Shown here: piece by piece, positions 20,400 through 28,729 of the stretch
How positions within the stretch are numbered: position 1 is the first letter of the stretch
Layout: every line of letters begins with the position of its first letter
NCBI GenBank assembly: GCA_965221635.1
Contig: OZ244902.1
Coordinates: forward strand, 2,914,001 to 2,978,000
Direction: 5' to 3'
Source: JAAXHB01 sp965221635
Lineage (GTDB): Bacteria > Actinomycetota > Acidimicrobiia > Acidimicrobiales > Aldehydirespiratoraceae
Length of the DNA stretch: 64,000 nt
Notes under the pieces: generated by a model
The model's input: only the letters and a program-made list of their open reading frames with translations
Told to the model about the DNA's origin: nothing
Database searches by the model: none
Program-made: the position numbers and the translations under genes

Positions 20400-20816
20400 A
20401 TGCTGGAGATGAGCTCACAAATTCATGAGGCGATGGTTGCCCACGCCCTCGCCGGGCTTCCCAACGAGGCTTGCGGACTGTTCGCGGGCCGGCCCGGCAC
20501 AGATCGGGTCACCAGCTTTCACCCGATGAGCAACGCGGCTGCGTCGTCTCGCATCTACCAACTTGACGGCGCCGAAATGATGGCCGTGGAACGAACCACC
20601 GACGCCGAGGGTTTGGCGCTTCTGGGGGTGATGCACTCCCACACGCACACAACCAACTACCCGTCACCCACCGACGTTGCCGACGCGTCCCGTTTTGACC
20701 CCTTCGGCATGTGGCATTTCGTGATCGTGTCGTTGCGCCACCCCGAGGCGTCGCTGCGCTCGTTTCGCATTCGTGACGGGCAGGTCAGCGAGGAACCGGT
20801 GATCCTCATCGATTGA
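20400..20816 (+). CDS. mec: JAMM-family metallopeptidase, Mec-like
   Basis: 138 residues with the JAMM zinc site: Glu in NEACGLFAG (near residue 23), then MHSHTHTTNYPSPTD, matching E...H-x-H-x(7)-S-x-x-D. It resembles the mycobacterial Mec peptidase, which cuts cysteine from the C-terminus of the sulfur carrier CysO; the tail DGQVSEEPVILID also matches. A cysM is 3 kb away but no cysO is seen here. The start could be the ATG at 20400 or the in-frame ATG at 20409. It follows the MaoC fusion gene by 18 bases. Confidence 0.87.
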   Translation: MLEMSSQIHEAMVAHALAGLPNEACGLFAGRPGTDRVTSFHPMSNAAASSRIYQLDGAEMMAVERTTDAEGLALLGVMHSHTHTTNYPSPTDVADASRFDPFGMWHFVIVSLRHPEASLRSFRIRDGQVSEEPVILID

Positions 20817-20827
20817 GCAACCGCCCG

Positions 20828-20887
20828 AACAGCCAACTGAACAGCCAACCTGATCAGGCGCCTGATCAGGCACCCGATCAGACGACT
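20828..20887. repeat. 12-bp tandem array, 5 units, between mec and smpB
   Basis: Two units of AACAGCCAACTG type (20828, 20840) run straight into three units of GATCAGGCGCCT type (20852, 20864, 20876), all 12 bases long, with a partial sixth. The array starts 11 bases after the mec stop codon. It is open in one frame (N-S-Q-L / P-D-Q-A) but has no credible start. Confidence 0.92.
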
Positions 20888-20945
20888 GACACAGGACCTT
20901 CGTCGTCGCAGGCCCGCGATTCGCGCTGCCGGCTATCGTTGCGCG

Positions 20946-21464
20946 GTGGCCAAATCCAACCGGCCTGCCGACGTGCCGGCGGGAGCCCAGCCCATAGCGG
21001 TGAACCGGCGCGCCCGACGCGACTACGAGGTGCTCACCACCGTTGAGATGGGCCTGGTGCTGCAGGGCAGCGAGGTGAAATCACTTCGCGAGGCGAAGGT
21101 TCAACTCGCCGAGAGCTGGGCCCGTGTGGACGACGGTGAGATCTGGTTGCACAACCTTCACATCTCGCCCTATTCGAGCGCGGCGGGCGCTTTCGTGCCC
21201 GACCCGTTGCGGGTGCGCAAGCTGTTGGCCCACCGCTACGAGATCTCCCGCCTCGCCGAGCGGGTGCAACGCGAGGCGCTCACGCTGATCCCGCTGGCGT
21301 TGTACTTCAAGTCGGGCAGAGCCAAGGTGAACCTGGCCCTGGCACGCGGCAAAACCCGAACCGACCGCCGCCAGGACATCGCCCGCCGAGACGCCAACCG
21401 CGAAGCCGCGCGTGCCATGGCAATCCGTGGCCGCCGAGTCGACTCCAAGGGCCGCCCGAGATGA
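20946..21464 (+). CDS. smpB: SsrA-binding protein
   Basis: Partner of tmRNA in ribosome rescue. 172 residues: NRRARRDYEV, the core GLVLQGSEVKSLREAK, HISPYSSA and the basic C-terminal tail beginning GKTRTDRRQDIARRD. GTG start at 20946 without a clear ribosome site. No ssrA is visible next to it. The stop overlaps the start of the next gene by four bases. Confidence 0.96.
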   Translation: MAKSNRPADVPAGAQPIAVNRRARRDYEVLTTVEMGLVLQGSEVKSLREAKVQLAESWARVDDGEIWLHNLHISPYSSAAGAFVPDPLRVRKLLAHRYEISRLAERVQREALTLIPLALYFKSGRAKVNLALARGKTRTDRRQDIARRDANREAARAMAIRGRRVDSKGRPR

Positions 21465-22102
21465 GCACCTCCGGGCCGGCGATAGTGGCCGGGGTGATCG
21501 GCAACGCCGCGAGCCTGCTGCTGATGGTGCCGCAGGTGGTTCGCCTGATCCGCACCCGGCACACCGAGGGGGTGTCTCCCACATGGGCGGCGATCGGGGT
21601 GATCATCAACACCGGATGGTTGGCCTACGTGATCAACGGCGGGCACCAGATCGCCTTGCCTGCGGTGGTGTCCTTGCAGGTGAGCTTCGCGGTGACGTTG
21701 TGGCTGCTGCGCCGCAACGGGGCCCCAATTGCCCGTGGGGTGATGGCCGGCGTGGCGCTCGGGGTGGTGCTGGTGGCGGTGCAGTTCACAGCCGGATGGA
21801 TCGCGGTGGGCACGGCGCTTGCGTTGGCCAACAGCGTGCACCACGCCCCGTCGGTGCTGGCGGTTTGGCGCACCCACACACCGGTTGGCGTGTCACCGGG
21901 AACGTGGTGGCTGGCAAACCTCGAGGGCGTGGCCTGGAGTGCTTACGGCTTGTTGGTGAAGGACCTGCCGATTGGCCTGTTCGGTCTCACCGCCTGCACC
22001 GCAGCCACCGCGATACTGGTGCGGCTGTGGATCGTTCGCGATCGGGTGAAAGCCGTGTTGGAAGACCCCAAATCACACAGGGCCAACACCTCAACGACGT
22101 GA
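21461..22102 (+). CDS. Two-PQ-loop membrane protein (SWEET/cystinosin-like)
   Basis: 213 residues with six to seven hydrophobic segments. Two PQ-loop repeats are seen: VPQVVRLIRTRHTEGVSPTW near residue 23 and APSVLAVWRTHTPVGVSPGT near residue 130. The second has Ser for Gln but keeps the rest. Most bacterial PQ-loop sugar carriers (SemiSWEETs) have a single repeat, so this is a full-length internally duplicated form. Possible sugar or amino-acid carrier; substrate unknown. Its start overlaps the smpB stop (ATGA), and its 3' end overlaps convergent thiD by 12 bases. Confidence 0.8.
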   Translation: MSTSGPAIVAGVIGNAASLLLMVPQVVRLIRTRHTEGVSPTWAAIGVIINTGWLAYVINGGHQIALPAVVSLQVSFAVTLWLLRRNGAPIARGVMAGVALGVVLVAVQFTAGWIAVGTALALANSVHHAPSVLAVWRTHTPVGVSPGTWWLANLEGVAWSAYGLLVKDLPIGLFGLTACTAATAILVRLWIVRDRVKAVLEDPKSHRANTSTT

Positions 22103-22927
22103 TCGCCGTCGCGGCGCGTCGTCGGGGCCGTCGGCGCGTCCCCCCACGGTGTGAGCCACCGGGCCCGGCCCTGGCGCCTGCCAACGGGCTGATGTCGCGA
22201 TGGCTTGCGCCACGAACCGGCAAGCCTCCCGCACGGCTTCGTCGAATGCGATTCCCAGGGCGAGCCCGGCTGTGAGCGCAGCCGAGAACGTGCATCCGCT
22301 GCCGCGCACGTTGCGGGTGCGCACCCGGCGCCCCGGCGCCACCCAGCTGTCGTTCCCGGTGATCACCACGTCGTGCGGGGGCCCGTCGAAAGCGCCGCCG
22401 GTGACCACCACGGCCGGTGCGCCGAGGTCTCGCAGCGCCTCGGCGTTGGCGAGCACCGCGTCGGCGTCGCGCAGCTCGGCGCCACAAAGCAACTCCGCCT
22501 CGGCCCGGTTCGGTGTGATCACCGCTGCAACGGGCATGAGCCTGCGACGGTAAGCGGCCTCCACCTGCCGCGAGGTGAAACGCGCCCCGCGGCGGTCCAC
22601 CATCACCGGATCCACCACCGGCGCGGGAACCACGCCGTCTGCCACCAGCGACGCCACCATGTCCACCACGTCGTGGCTTGCCAGCAGACCCGTTTTGGCG
22701 GCGCCCAGGGTGAAGCCCTCGTCGCCTGCCACGCCGAGGATTTGTGCTCGCACCATGTTCGGGTCCACCGGCAACACTGATTGCACCTCGGTGAGCGACT
22801 GTGCGGTAACTGCGGTAACCGCACAAACCGGATGCACTCCCAGAGCCGCGAAGGTGGTGAGGTCGGCCTGCAGGCCCGCACCGCCAAGCGGATCAGACGC
22901 CGCGACAGTGAGCGCCACCGGTGGCAT
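22091..22927 (-). CDS. thiD: Hydroxymethylpyrimidine (phosphate) kinase
   Basis: Phosphorylates HMP and HMP-P for thiamine pyrophosphate synthesis. About 278 residues of ribokinase fold: SDPLGGAGLQADL at the N-terminus, AVTAVTAQ, VVDPVMVD and the catalytic anion hole VRGSGCTFSAAL. ATG at 22927 preferred because it gives the family N-terminus; the frame extends to 23008. No other thiamine gene and no obvious TPP riboswitch is nearby. Confidence 0.93.
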   Translation of the reverse strand: MPPVALTVAASDPLGGAGLQADLTTFAALGVHPVCAVTAVTAQSLTEVQSVLPVDPNMVRAQILGVAGDEGFTLGAAKTGLLASHDVVDMVASLVADGVVPAPVVDPVMVDRRGARFTSRQVEAAYRRRLMPVAAVITPNRAEAELLCGAELRDADAVLANAEALRDLGAPAVVVTGGAFDGPPHDVVITGNDSWVAPGRRVRTRNVRGSGCTFSAALTAGLALGIAFDEAVREACRFVAQAIATSARWQAPGPGPVAHTVGGRADGPDDAPRRRSRR

Positions 22928-23066
22928 CGCCACAGATCGCTCAAAGGACTCCCCGGATGGCATCACAGTGTGCGCCCAGGCTAGGGCCCCCGATTCGGGC
23001 GGAAGCACCGTCGACGGGCACGCAACGCAGTGTCGCCAAGCGCGGCGAATCTGGAAGACTCACACC

Positions 23067-23618
23067 GTGGACTCCGCTCGGGGCAGGCTGCTGGTGGCAA
23101 CGCCCGGTTTGTCCGATCCCAACTTCCGGCGCACGGTGCTGTTGATGCTCGAACACAACGAGCACGGCGCGCTCGGCGTTGTGCTCAACCGGCCCAGCCG
23201 GTTCACGTCACGGCGTGTGGTGGCCCCCTGGGACGACCTTGTCACCAAACCAAAGGTGGTGTTCGTGGGTGGCCCCGTGAGCCAAACATCGCTGATCGCG
23301 CTGGCCGCCACGAGCGACGCCACCACCACCGGCGCCTGGCGTCCGCTGGTTTCTCGTGTGGGCACGCTCGACCTCAACGCCGAACCCGACGACGTGCCAG
23401 GGGTGGCCGAGGTTCGCGTGCTGGCCGGTTACGCGGCGTGGTCGCCAGGCCAGCTCGAAATGGAAATGTCCGAGGACTCGTGGTTCGTGCTCGACATGGC
23501 CCCCGCCGATCCGTTCACCCCGAACCCCTCCGAGCTCTGGTGGCAGGTCTTCGCCCGCCAGACCGATCCCGACCTGCGGCAACTGCGCCTGTACCCCGCC
23601 AATCCCCGTCTCAACTAG
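23067..23618 (+). CDS. YqgE/AlgH family protein (UPF0301)
   Basis: 183 residues, conserved family without a settled biochemical role. Motifs: RGRLLVATPGLSDPNFRRTV, HGALGVVLNRPS, VFVGGPVS and the C-terminal GYAAWSPGQLEMEM followed by WFVLDM. The GTG at 23067 is preceded by GGAAG nine bases upstream; the longer open frame to the left is antisense to thiD and is not used. Divergent from thiD. Confidence 0.92.
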   Translation: MDSARGRLLVATPGLSDPNFRRTVLLMLEHNEHGALGVVLNRPSRFTSRRVVAPWDDLVTKPKVVFVGGPVSQTSLIALAATSDATTTGAWRPLVSRVGTLDLNAEPDDVPGVAEVRVLAGYAAWSPGQLEMEMSEDSWFVLDMAPADPFTPNPSELWWQVFARQTDPDLRQLRLYPANPRLN

Positions 23619-23740
23619 CGACAGTCGCCGCCGCTTCGGGCGCCACACCTCCGGGCCTCACGCCGGTCATCGCCGCGAGCGGGCTTGTGTGACTGCGTAG
23701 AGTGCCGACGCCCCCAACCGACACCCACAGGAGGACCTCC

Positions 23741-24493
23741 ATGGCACGCTTCGGAAACAAGGCCGCCTTGCTCACCGGCGCCGGATCCGGTATCGGCAGG
23801 GCCACCACGCTGCGCCTGGCGTCGGAGGGCGCTTCGGTGCTGGCGGTGGACATGAACGCCGACACTCTCGCCGACACCGTTTCGCAAGCCACCGCGGCCG
23901 GTGCGACGGTGAAGGCCCACGTTTGTGACGTGTCGTCGCCCGAGCATTGCCACGCCGCGGTGGGCGCCTGTGTGGAGGCTTTCGGCCGAATCGACGTGCT
24001 GGGCAACATCGCGGGGGTTTCGTGGCAGCAGCACGTGGGCGACGTCACCGAAGCCGACTGGGACAAGATGTTCGCCGTGAACGTGAAGGGCCCGTTCTTT
24101 TTGGCTCAGGCCGCGCTGCCGCACCTGGTGGAAGCGTCGGGCGCGATGGTGAACATCGCCTCCAACGCGGGGATCATGGGAATGGCCTACACCGTGCCGT
24201 ACTGCGCCACCAAGGGCGCCGTGGTGATGCTCACCCGCAGCCTGGCCATGGAATACATCAAAACACCCGTTCGGATCAACGCAATCGCGCCCGGCGGGGT
24301 GGACACGCCGATGACCCGCAATTTCAGCATGCCCAGCGACGCCGACTGGGATCTGGTGGCCCCCGCGGTGGGTTTCCGCTCGATGAGCAGCCCCGACCAG
24401 ATAGCAGCCCTTTTCGCTTTTCTGGCATCAGATGAGGCATCCAACATTCACGGCGCGATCATCAGCGCCGACCACGGCCTCACAACCGGCTAA
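23741..24493 (+). CDS. SDR-family oxidoreductase
   Basis: Classical short-chain dehydrogenase, 250 residues. NAD(P) motif TGAGSGIG near residue 13, NIAG near 89, catalytic Ser141 (NIASNAG) and Tyr154/Lys158 (YCATK). An acidic Asp at the end of beta-2 (VLAVDMN) favours NAD. AGGAGG six bases before the ATG fixes the start. It stands alone between yqgE and the convergent trp genes. Substrate unknown. Confidence 0.93.
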   Translation: MARFGNKAALLTGAGSGIGRATTLRLASEGASVLAVDMNADTLADTVSQATAAGATVKAHVCDVSSPEHCHAAVGACVEAFGRIDVLGNIAGVSWQQHVGDVTEADWDKMFAVNVKGPFFLAQAALPHLVEASGAMVNIASNAGIMGMAYTVPYCATKGAVVMLTRSLAMEYIKTPVRINAIAPGGVDTPMTRNFSMPSDADWDLVAPAVGFRSMSSPDQIAALFAFLASDEASNIHGAIISADHGLTTG

Positions 24494-24513
24494 CCATCCC
24501 GACCCCACCCGAT

Positions 24514-24530
24514 CCGGCTGCAACAGCCGG
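24514..24530. terminator. Terminator-like hairpin between convergent SDR and trpA genes
   Basis: CCGGCTG - CAA - CAGCCGG, a perfect 7-bp GC-rich stem with a 3-base loop, placed 20 bases after the SDR stop and 11 bases before the trpA stop. No long T run follows on either strand, so factor-independent function is a guess. Confidence 0.5.
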
Positions 24531-24540
24531 GGAGGGCCTC

Positions 24541-25341
24541 TCAGTTTGCGCAGTCGTCCAACGCCGACCTGAACTGCGCCACCAGCGCCCCCACGCCGGT
24601 GGGGCCGTCGCCGTTGAGCATCGCCGCCACCAGCGCCGAGCCCACAACCACACCGTCGCTCACCGCGCTCACCTCGGTGGCCTGTGCCGGTGTGCCCACC
24701 CCCACACCCACAAGCACGGGACGGTCGGTGAGCGCCTTGAGCCGACCGGCGATCACCTTGGCGCTCGCGGCAAGTTCTGCTCGCACACCGGTTATCCCGG
24801 CGAGGCCCACTCCGTAAACGAAACCTCTCGAGCGGTCACAGATAGCCGAAAGCCGCTCATCTGAGCCGGTGGGCGCCGCCAAAAGCACCGTTTCCACTCC
24901 GGCGTCAGCGGCCGCTGAGGCCCATTCGTCGACCTCCTCGAGGGGAATGTCGGGAAGGATGCAGCCACTCACCCCGGCGTCGGCCAGCGACGACGCGAAC
25001 CGTTCGTATCCCATGTGATGCGCGATGTTGGCGTAGGTCATCACCACCGTGGGCACCCCCACGTCGCCCGAAGCGGCCCGCAGTCCGGCCAGGACGCTGT
25101 GCGGGGTGGCACCGGCGGCCAGTGCCCGGTCGTTGGCGGCCTGAATGGTGGTGCCGTCCATCACCGGATCCGAGAACGGAATGCCGATCTCCACCGCGTC
25201 GGCGCCCGACGCGGCCACCGCCTGCAGCGTGGCGATCCAGTCATCGCCGAGTCCCCCGCTGATGTAGGGCACGAAACACTTGCCACCCGAGTCGATCCTG
25301 GCTCGCAGCGCTTGTTCGAGCGCGCCCACGGTTGCGGTCAT
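24541..25341 (-). CDS. trpA: Tryptophan synthase alpha chain
   Basis: Cleaves indole-3-glycerol phosphate to indole, which is channelled to TrpB. 266 residues, TIM barrel: FVPYISGG, catalytic Glu in GADAVEIGIPFSDPVMDG, catalytic Asp in ILPDIPLEE, and phosphate-binding VYGVGLAGITG with VGVGVGTP. ATG at 25341; the frame stays open into trpB but that part is out-of-frame shadow. Last gene of the trp run, 56 bases after trpB. Confidence 0.96.
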   Translation of the reverse strand: MTATVGALEQALRARIDSGGKCFVPYISGGLGDDWIATLQAVAASGADAVEIGIPFSDPVMDGTTIQAANDRALAAGATPHSVLAGLRAASGDVGVPTVVMTYANIAHHMGYERFASSLADAGVSGCILPDIPLEEVDEWASAAADAGVETVLLAAPTGSDERLSAICDRSRGFVYGVGLAGITGVRAELAASAKVIAGRLKALTDRPVLVGVGVGTPAQATEVSAVSDGVVVGSALVAAMLNGDGPTGVGALVAQFRSALDDCAN

Positions 25342-25397
25342 GGCCGGGCTTGGGGGGGCTGCGGTGTCGGGGCCCCGGTCGGTGGTGGTCGCCGGGG

Positions 25398-26582
25398 TCA
25401 CTTGAGGATTTCCATCATCTGGTCCACGTCCTTGTCGCCGCGTCCGCTGAGGTTCAACAACACGGTGCTGCCGGCCAGCTCGCGGCGTGATCGCACCACC
25501 CAGGCCAAGGCGTGGGCGCATTCCAGCGCCGGGATTATCCCCTCGGTTCTCGACAGCAAGCTGAACGCCTCGATCACCTCGCTGTCGGTGACCTGCTCGT
25601 AGCGTGCCCGGCCGGTGGCAGCAAGATGGGAGTGTTCGGGGCCCACGCCGGGGTAGTCCAAACCCGCGGAGATCGATTCGGCTTCGAGCACCTGACCCCA
25701 TTCGTCCTGCATCAGATACGAACGAGAGCCGTGAACTATGCCCGGCACCGCCCGGCCGATCGCCGCGCCCCCGGCGGGCTCCACGCCGACCAGCTCGGCG
25801 GGCGTGTCCGCGAAACCCGAGAAGATCCCGATTGCGTTGGATCCTCCCCCCACCGACGCGGTCACAACATCGGGCACGCCACCGTCGAGAATCTCCGCGC
25901 ATTGGGCTTTGGCCTCGTCGCCGATCACCCGCTGAAATTCGCGAACCATCCACGGATAGGGATGCGGGCCCATCACCGACCCGAGGCAGTAGTGGGTGGT
26001 TTCGGTGACCGCCACCCAGTGGCGCAGGGTCTCGTTCACGGCGTCCTTGAGCGTTCTCGAACCCGAGGTGGCGGGGCGCACCTCGGCGCCGAGGAGCTGC
26101 ATGCGGAACACGTTCAGTTCCTGTCGGGCGATGTCCACGGTGCCCATGTACACGATGCAGTTCATCCCGAACAGCGCGGCCGCGGTGGCGGTGGCCACGC
26201 CGTGCTGGCCTGCGCCGGTCTCGGCGATCAGGTCGGTTTTTCCCATGCGCCGCGCCAGCAGGGCCTGCCCGAGCACGTTGTTGATCTTGTGACTGCCGGT
26301 GTGGTTGAGATCCTCGCGCTTCAGCAGCAGCCGCAAGCCGAGCTCCTCGGACAGGCGCTCGCATTCGGTGACCGGCGACGGTCGCCCGGCGTAGCGCCGC
26401 AGCAGGTGATCGAACTCGCCACGGAACGCCGGGTCGGCCCAAGCGGAGCGGAACTCGCGATCCAGTTCCTGACATGCCGGCACCAGCGTCTCGGGCACGA
26501 ACATGCCCCCGAACTGTCCGAAACGCCCATCGGCGCCCGGTTCGCCAAGCGGCGCTGCAGCCGACGCCGGCGCCGCGCTCAT
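25398..26582 (-). CDS. trpB: Tryptophan synthase beta chain
   Basis: PLP enzyme that joins indole and serine into tryptophan. 394 residues. PLP lysine is Lys99 in NHTGSHKINN, catalytic Glu in IAETGAGQHGVA, and phosphate loop VGGGSNAIG. The ATG at 26582 overlaps the trpF stop by four bases (ATGA), which fixes the start and implies translational coupling. Upstream trpF and downstream trpA complete the channelled branch. Confidence 0.97.
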   Translation of the reverse strand: MSAAPASAAAPLGEPGADGRFGQFGGMFVPETLVPACQELDREFRSAWADPAFRGEFDHLLRRYAGRPSPVTECERLSEELGLRLLLKREDLNHTGSHKINNVLGQALLARRMGKTDLIAETGAGQHGVATATAAALFGMNCIVYMGTVDIARQELNVFRMQLLGAEVRPATSGSRTLKDAVNETLRHWVAVTETTHYCLGSVMGPHPYPWMVREFQRVIGDEAKAQCAEILDGGVPDVVTASVGGGSNAIGIFSGFADTPAELVGVEPAGGAAIGRAVPGIVHGSRSYLMQDEWGQVLEAESISAGLDYPGVGPEHSHLAATGRARYEQVTDSEVIEAFSLLSRTEGIIPALECAHALAWVVRSRRELAGSTVLLNLSGRGDKDVDQMMEILK

Positions 26583-27256
26583 CGGCTGAGCTCCCACGCG
26601 AACGGATGGGGCCTCTTGGGGGCCGGGGCGTGCTTCGCGGAGTCCGCACGACTCAAGGCAGTTTTTGCGGCGTTGATGAAAGCCCTCATCTTGGCCGGGT
26701 CCTTGCGTCCGGGTTTGCGTTCCACGCCGGTGGACACGTCCACCCCCCAGGGACGCACCCGGCGGATGCCGTCGGCCACGTTTGTTGGGTCGAGGCCACC
26801 GGCGAGCATCACCCGATGCCCCGAAAGGGGCACGCCCTCGGCCAGCGCCCAGTCGAAGATCTCCCCCGAACCGGGCCGCAAGCCGTCGATCAGCACCACA
26901 TCGGCGTGGTAGTCGTCGAGTCTTTGCAAACCCGGATGACCTGGTGTGAACGCCTTGATGGTGGCAGGCACCCTCCGGGCAACCCAAGCGGTGTCGCGGG
27001 CGCTCTCCTCGCCGTGAAGCTGCGCGGCTTTCAAACCGCACTCCGAGACGACCTCCACCACACGGGCGGGCAGCTCGTTTCGGAACACGCCCACCGTGAC
27101 CACCTCCGAGGGGAGCCGGTTGGCGAGGTCGCGTGCCTTGCGCGCCGAAATGTTGCGTGACGACGGGGCGAACACGAACCCCACCGCGTCAGCGCCGAGA
27201 GCCACCGCCAGCAGGGCGTCTTCTTCTGTGGTGATGCCACAAACCTTCACGAACAC
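26579..27256 (-). CDS. trpF: Phosphoribosylanthranilate isomerase
   Basis: Isomerises PRA to CdRP in tryptophan synthesis. 225 residues. Catalytic Cys in VKVCGIT at the N-terminus, GFVFAPSSRN, LHGEE, and catalytic Asp in GVDVSTGVE followed by GRKD. It ends with a 25-residue Lys/Pro-rich tail beyond the barrel. GTG start. Presence of a dedicated trpF means the hisA in this window need not be a dual-function PriA, unlike many actinobacteria. Confidence 0.94.
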   Translation of the reverse strand: MFVKVCGITTEEDALLAVALGADAVGFVFAPSSRNISARKARDLANRLPSEVVTVGVFRNELPARVVEVVSECGLKAAQLHGEESARDTAWVARRVPATIKAFTPGHPGLQRLDDYHADVVLIDGLRPGSGEIFDWALAEGVPLSGHRVMLAGGLDPTNVADGIRRVRPWGVDVSTGVERKPGRKDPAKMRAFINAAKTALSRADSAKHAPAPKRPHPFAWELSR

Positions 27257-27359
27257 GACTTGAACCTACAACCCGCACAACACACGCCGGTGTCACCCCC
27301 TGCCACGGCGCACGCCCTGTGGCGAGAATCACCCCGAGGCAGCGTCGAGCCTCGTGGCG

Positions 27360-28163
27360 TCAGGCGCCGAGGCGCAGCGATCTCACAGCCGCTGCGGGAT
27401 CCTCGGAGCGCACCAAGGTCTCCCCCACCAGCACCGCGTCGTACCCGGCGCCCGCCAAGGCCTTGGTGTCCTCGGGGCCGCCGATGCCGGACTCTGCGAC
27501 CTTCACCACGCCTTGTGGGATGCGTGTGGCCATGCGCAGCGCCCGGGCCTGGTCAACCTCGAAGGTCACCAGGTCGCGCTGGTTCACTCCCACCACGGTG
27601 GCGCCCGCAGCCAGCGCAACCTCGAGTTCGGCTTCGTCGTGTACCTCCACCAGCGCGTCGAGGCCCACCGCCTTGGCCACCGCGGCGAAGCGTTCCAGTT
27701 CGTCGGCGCTCAAGGCGGCCACTATCAGCAGCACACAATCGGCGCCCATGATGCGGGCATCGCACACGTCGCGTTCGTGAACCGTGAAGTCCTTGCGCAG
27801 CACCGGCAGCGCCGTGGCGTCACGAGCCGCGGCAAGGTCGCCGGGTGAACCGCCGAACCATTCCGAGTCGGTGAGCACCGACAGGCACGCCGCCCCGCCC
27901 GCTTCGTAGCGCCGGGCCAGGTCGGCCGGGTCCACATGATCGGGCGTCAGACCGGCTCTCAGGTTGCCCTTGGATGGTGACCTGCGTTTCACCTCGGCGA
28001 TCACCGCGATCTCGCTGCCGCGCCGGCGGTCACCTGCCAGCGCCTCGGCGAAGCCCCGCGTGGGTGGGCAGGCCATTGCCTGTTGCATCAGCGGCGCCAA
28101 CGGGCGGCTGTCGGCGGCTGCGGCGCGCCTGTGAACGGCGACGATGCGCTCCAGGTAGGTCAT
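27360..28163 (-). CDS. trpC: Indole-3-glycerol phosphate synthase
   Basis: Converts CdRP to indole-3-glycerol phosphate. 267 residues. Motifs: VIAEVKRRSPSKG (catalytic Lys), LRKDF, VGVNQRDL and VAESGI. The ATG is at 28161-28163, directly beside an 18-bp tandem pair that also covers the end of the upstream J-domain gene. 103 bases separate it from trpF. Confidence 0.96.
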   Translation of the reverse strand: MTYLERIVAVHRRAAAADSRPLAPLMQQAMACPPTRGFAEALAGDRRRGSEIAVIAEVKRRSPSKGNLRAGLTPDHVDPADLARRYEAGGAACLSVLTDSEWFGGSPGDLAAARDATALPVLRKDFTVHERDVCDARIMGADCVLLIVAALSADELERFAAVAKAVGLDALVEVHDEAELEVALAAGATVVGVNQRDLVTFEVDQARALRMATRIPQGVVKVAESGIGGPEDTKALAGAGYDAVLVGETLVRSEDPAAAVRSLRLGA

Positions 28164-28198
28164 TGGGGCCAGGAAGGTTCTTGGGGCCAGGTGGTCAT
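28163..28198. repeat. 18-bp tandem pair at the dnaJ-like/trpC junction
   Basis: Units 28163-28180 and 28181-28198 share TTGGGGCCAGG. Together they fill the whole gap between the stop of the J-domain gene and the trpC start codon. Confidence 0.82.
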
Positions 28199-28716
28199 TG
28201 GTGCTTGCGCCTGCTGGTGACGAGCACCACGAAGGGCGCCAGCATGAACATCAAACCCGACACGGCCAAGGCGACCAGTCCGAACACCACCGCAGCCGCG
28301 AAGGCGACCATGGCGCCCACGATCACGCTGAACACTCCGAACACGAACAGCGCCGGCGCGCCCATCTGCATCCAGGCGGGAAGACGCCCCGCCGAGAGGG
28401 GACGATCGTCGCGTTCGATCGTTTCGGCCCACCAGTAATGATCCTCGTCGTCGCTGTCCTGTGGTGCGCCACGGCCCGCAACCGTCGGCTGTGATGCTTG
28501 CGCCGGCTGGGGTTTGGCGGCCAGGTCCACAGCGGCTCTGCTTGCGGGATCCGACAGCAGCGTCCAGGCCTCGTTGAGGCGTCTCATCTTCTCGTCGGCT
28601 TCGCTGTCGTCGCCTCGCACATCGGGATGGGTGCGCCGCGCCAGGCGCAGATACGCACGACGAATCTCCGCGTCGGTGGCGGTTCGCTCCACTCCGAGCT
28701 CGCGGTAGGGATCCAC
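28195..28716 (-). CDS. J-domain protein with two C-terminal membrane segments
   Basis: 173 residues. Residues 1-65 form a J domain with the HPD motif (RRTHPDVRGD), which stimulates a DnaK ATPase. A charged linker runs to about 110, and two hydrophobic segments span about 118-165, ending SRRKHQ. It lacks the Gly/Phe and zinc regions of DnaJ, so it is a membrane-tethered J protein. GTG start. It sits inside the trp gene series between ygfZ and trpC; a link to tryptophan synthesis is not evident. Confidence 0.85.
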   Translation of the reverse strand: MDPYRELGVERTATDAEIRRAYLRLARRTHPDVRGDDSEADEKMRRLNEAWTLLSDPASRAAVDLAAKPQPAQASQPTVAGRGAPQDSDDEDHYWWAETIERDDRPLSAGRLPAWMQMGAPALFVFGVFSVIVGAMVAFAAAVVFGLVALAVSGLMFMLAPFVVLVTSRRKHQ

Positions 28717-28729
28717 GCTCCTGCGCCTC

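Noticed and set aside
20813..21046. 77-codon frame through the mec-smpB array (N-S-Q / P-D-Q-A repeats)
   Set aside because: TTG start inside the mec stop, no ribosome site, and the second half overlaps smpB out of frame.
21465..22090. tmRNA gene next to smpB
   Set aside because: Looked for because ssrA is often adjacent; the downstream DNA is fully occupied by the PQ-loop gene and shows no tRNA-like ends.
22575..23066. N-terminal extension of the YqgE protein
   Set aside because: It is antisense to thiD; the GTG at 23067 has GGAAG upstream and gives the conserved N-terminus.
22928..23066. TPP riboswitch before thiD
   Set aside because: No thi-box core (CUGAGA/GGGUGC-type elements) could be recognised in the short divergent region.
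24541..26649. 702-codon frame suggesting a TrpB-like/TrpA fusion
   Set aside because: The upstream part is an out-of-frame shadow of trpB (Arg/Gly-rich, no domain); trpA starts at 25341.
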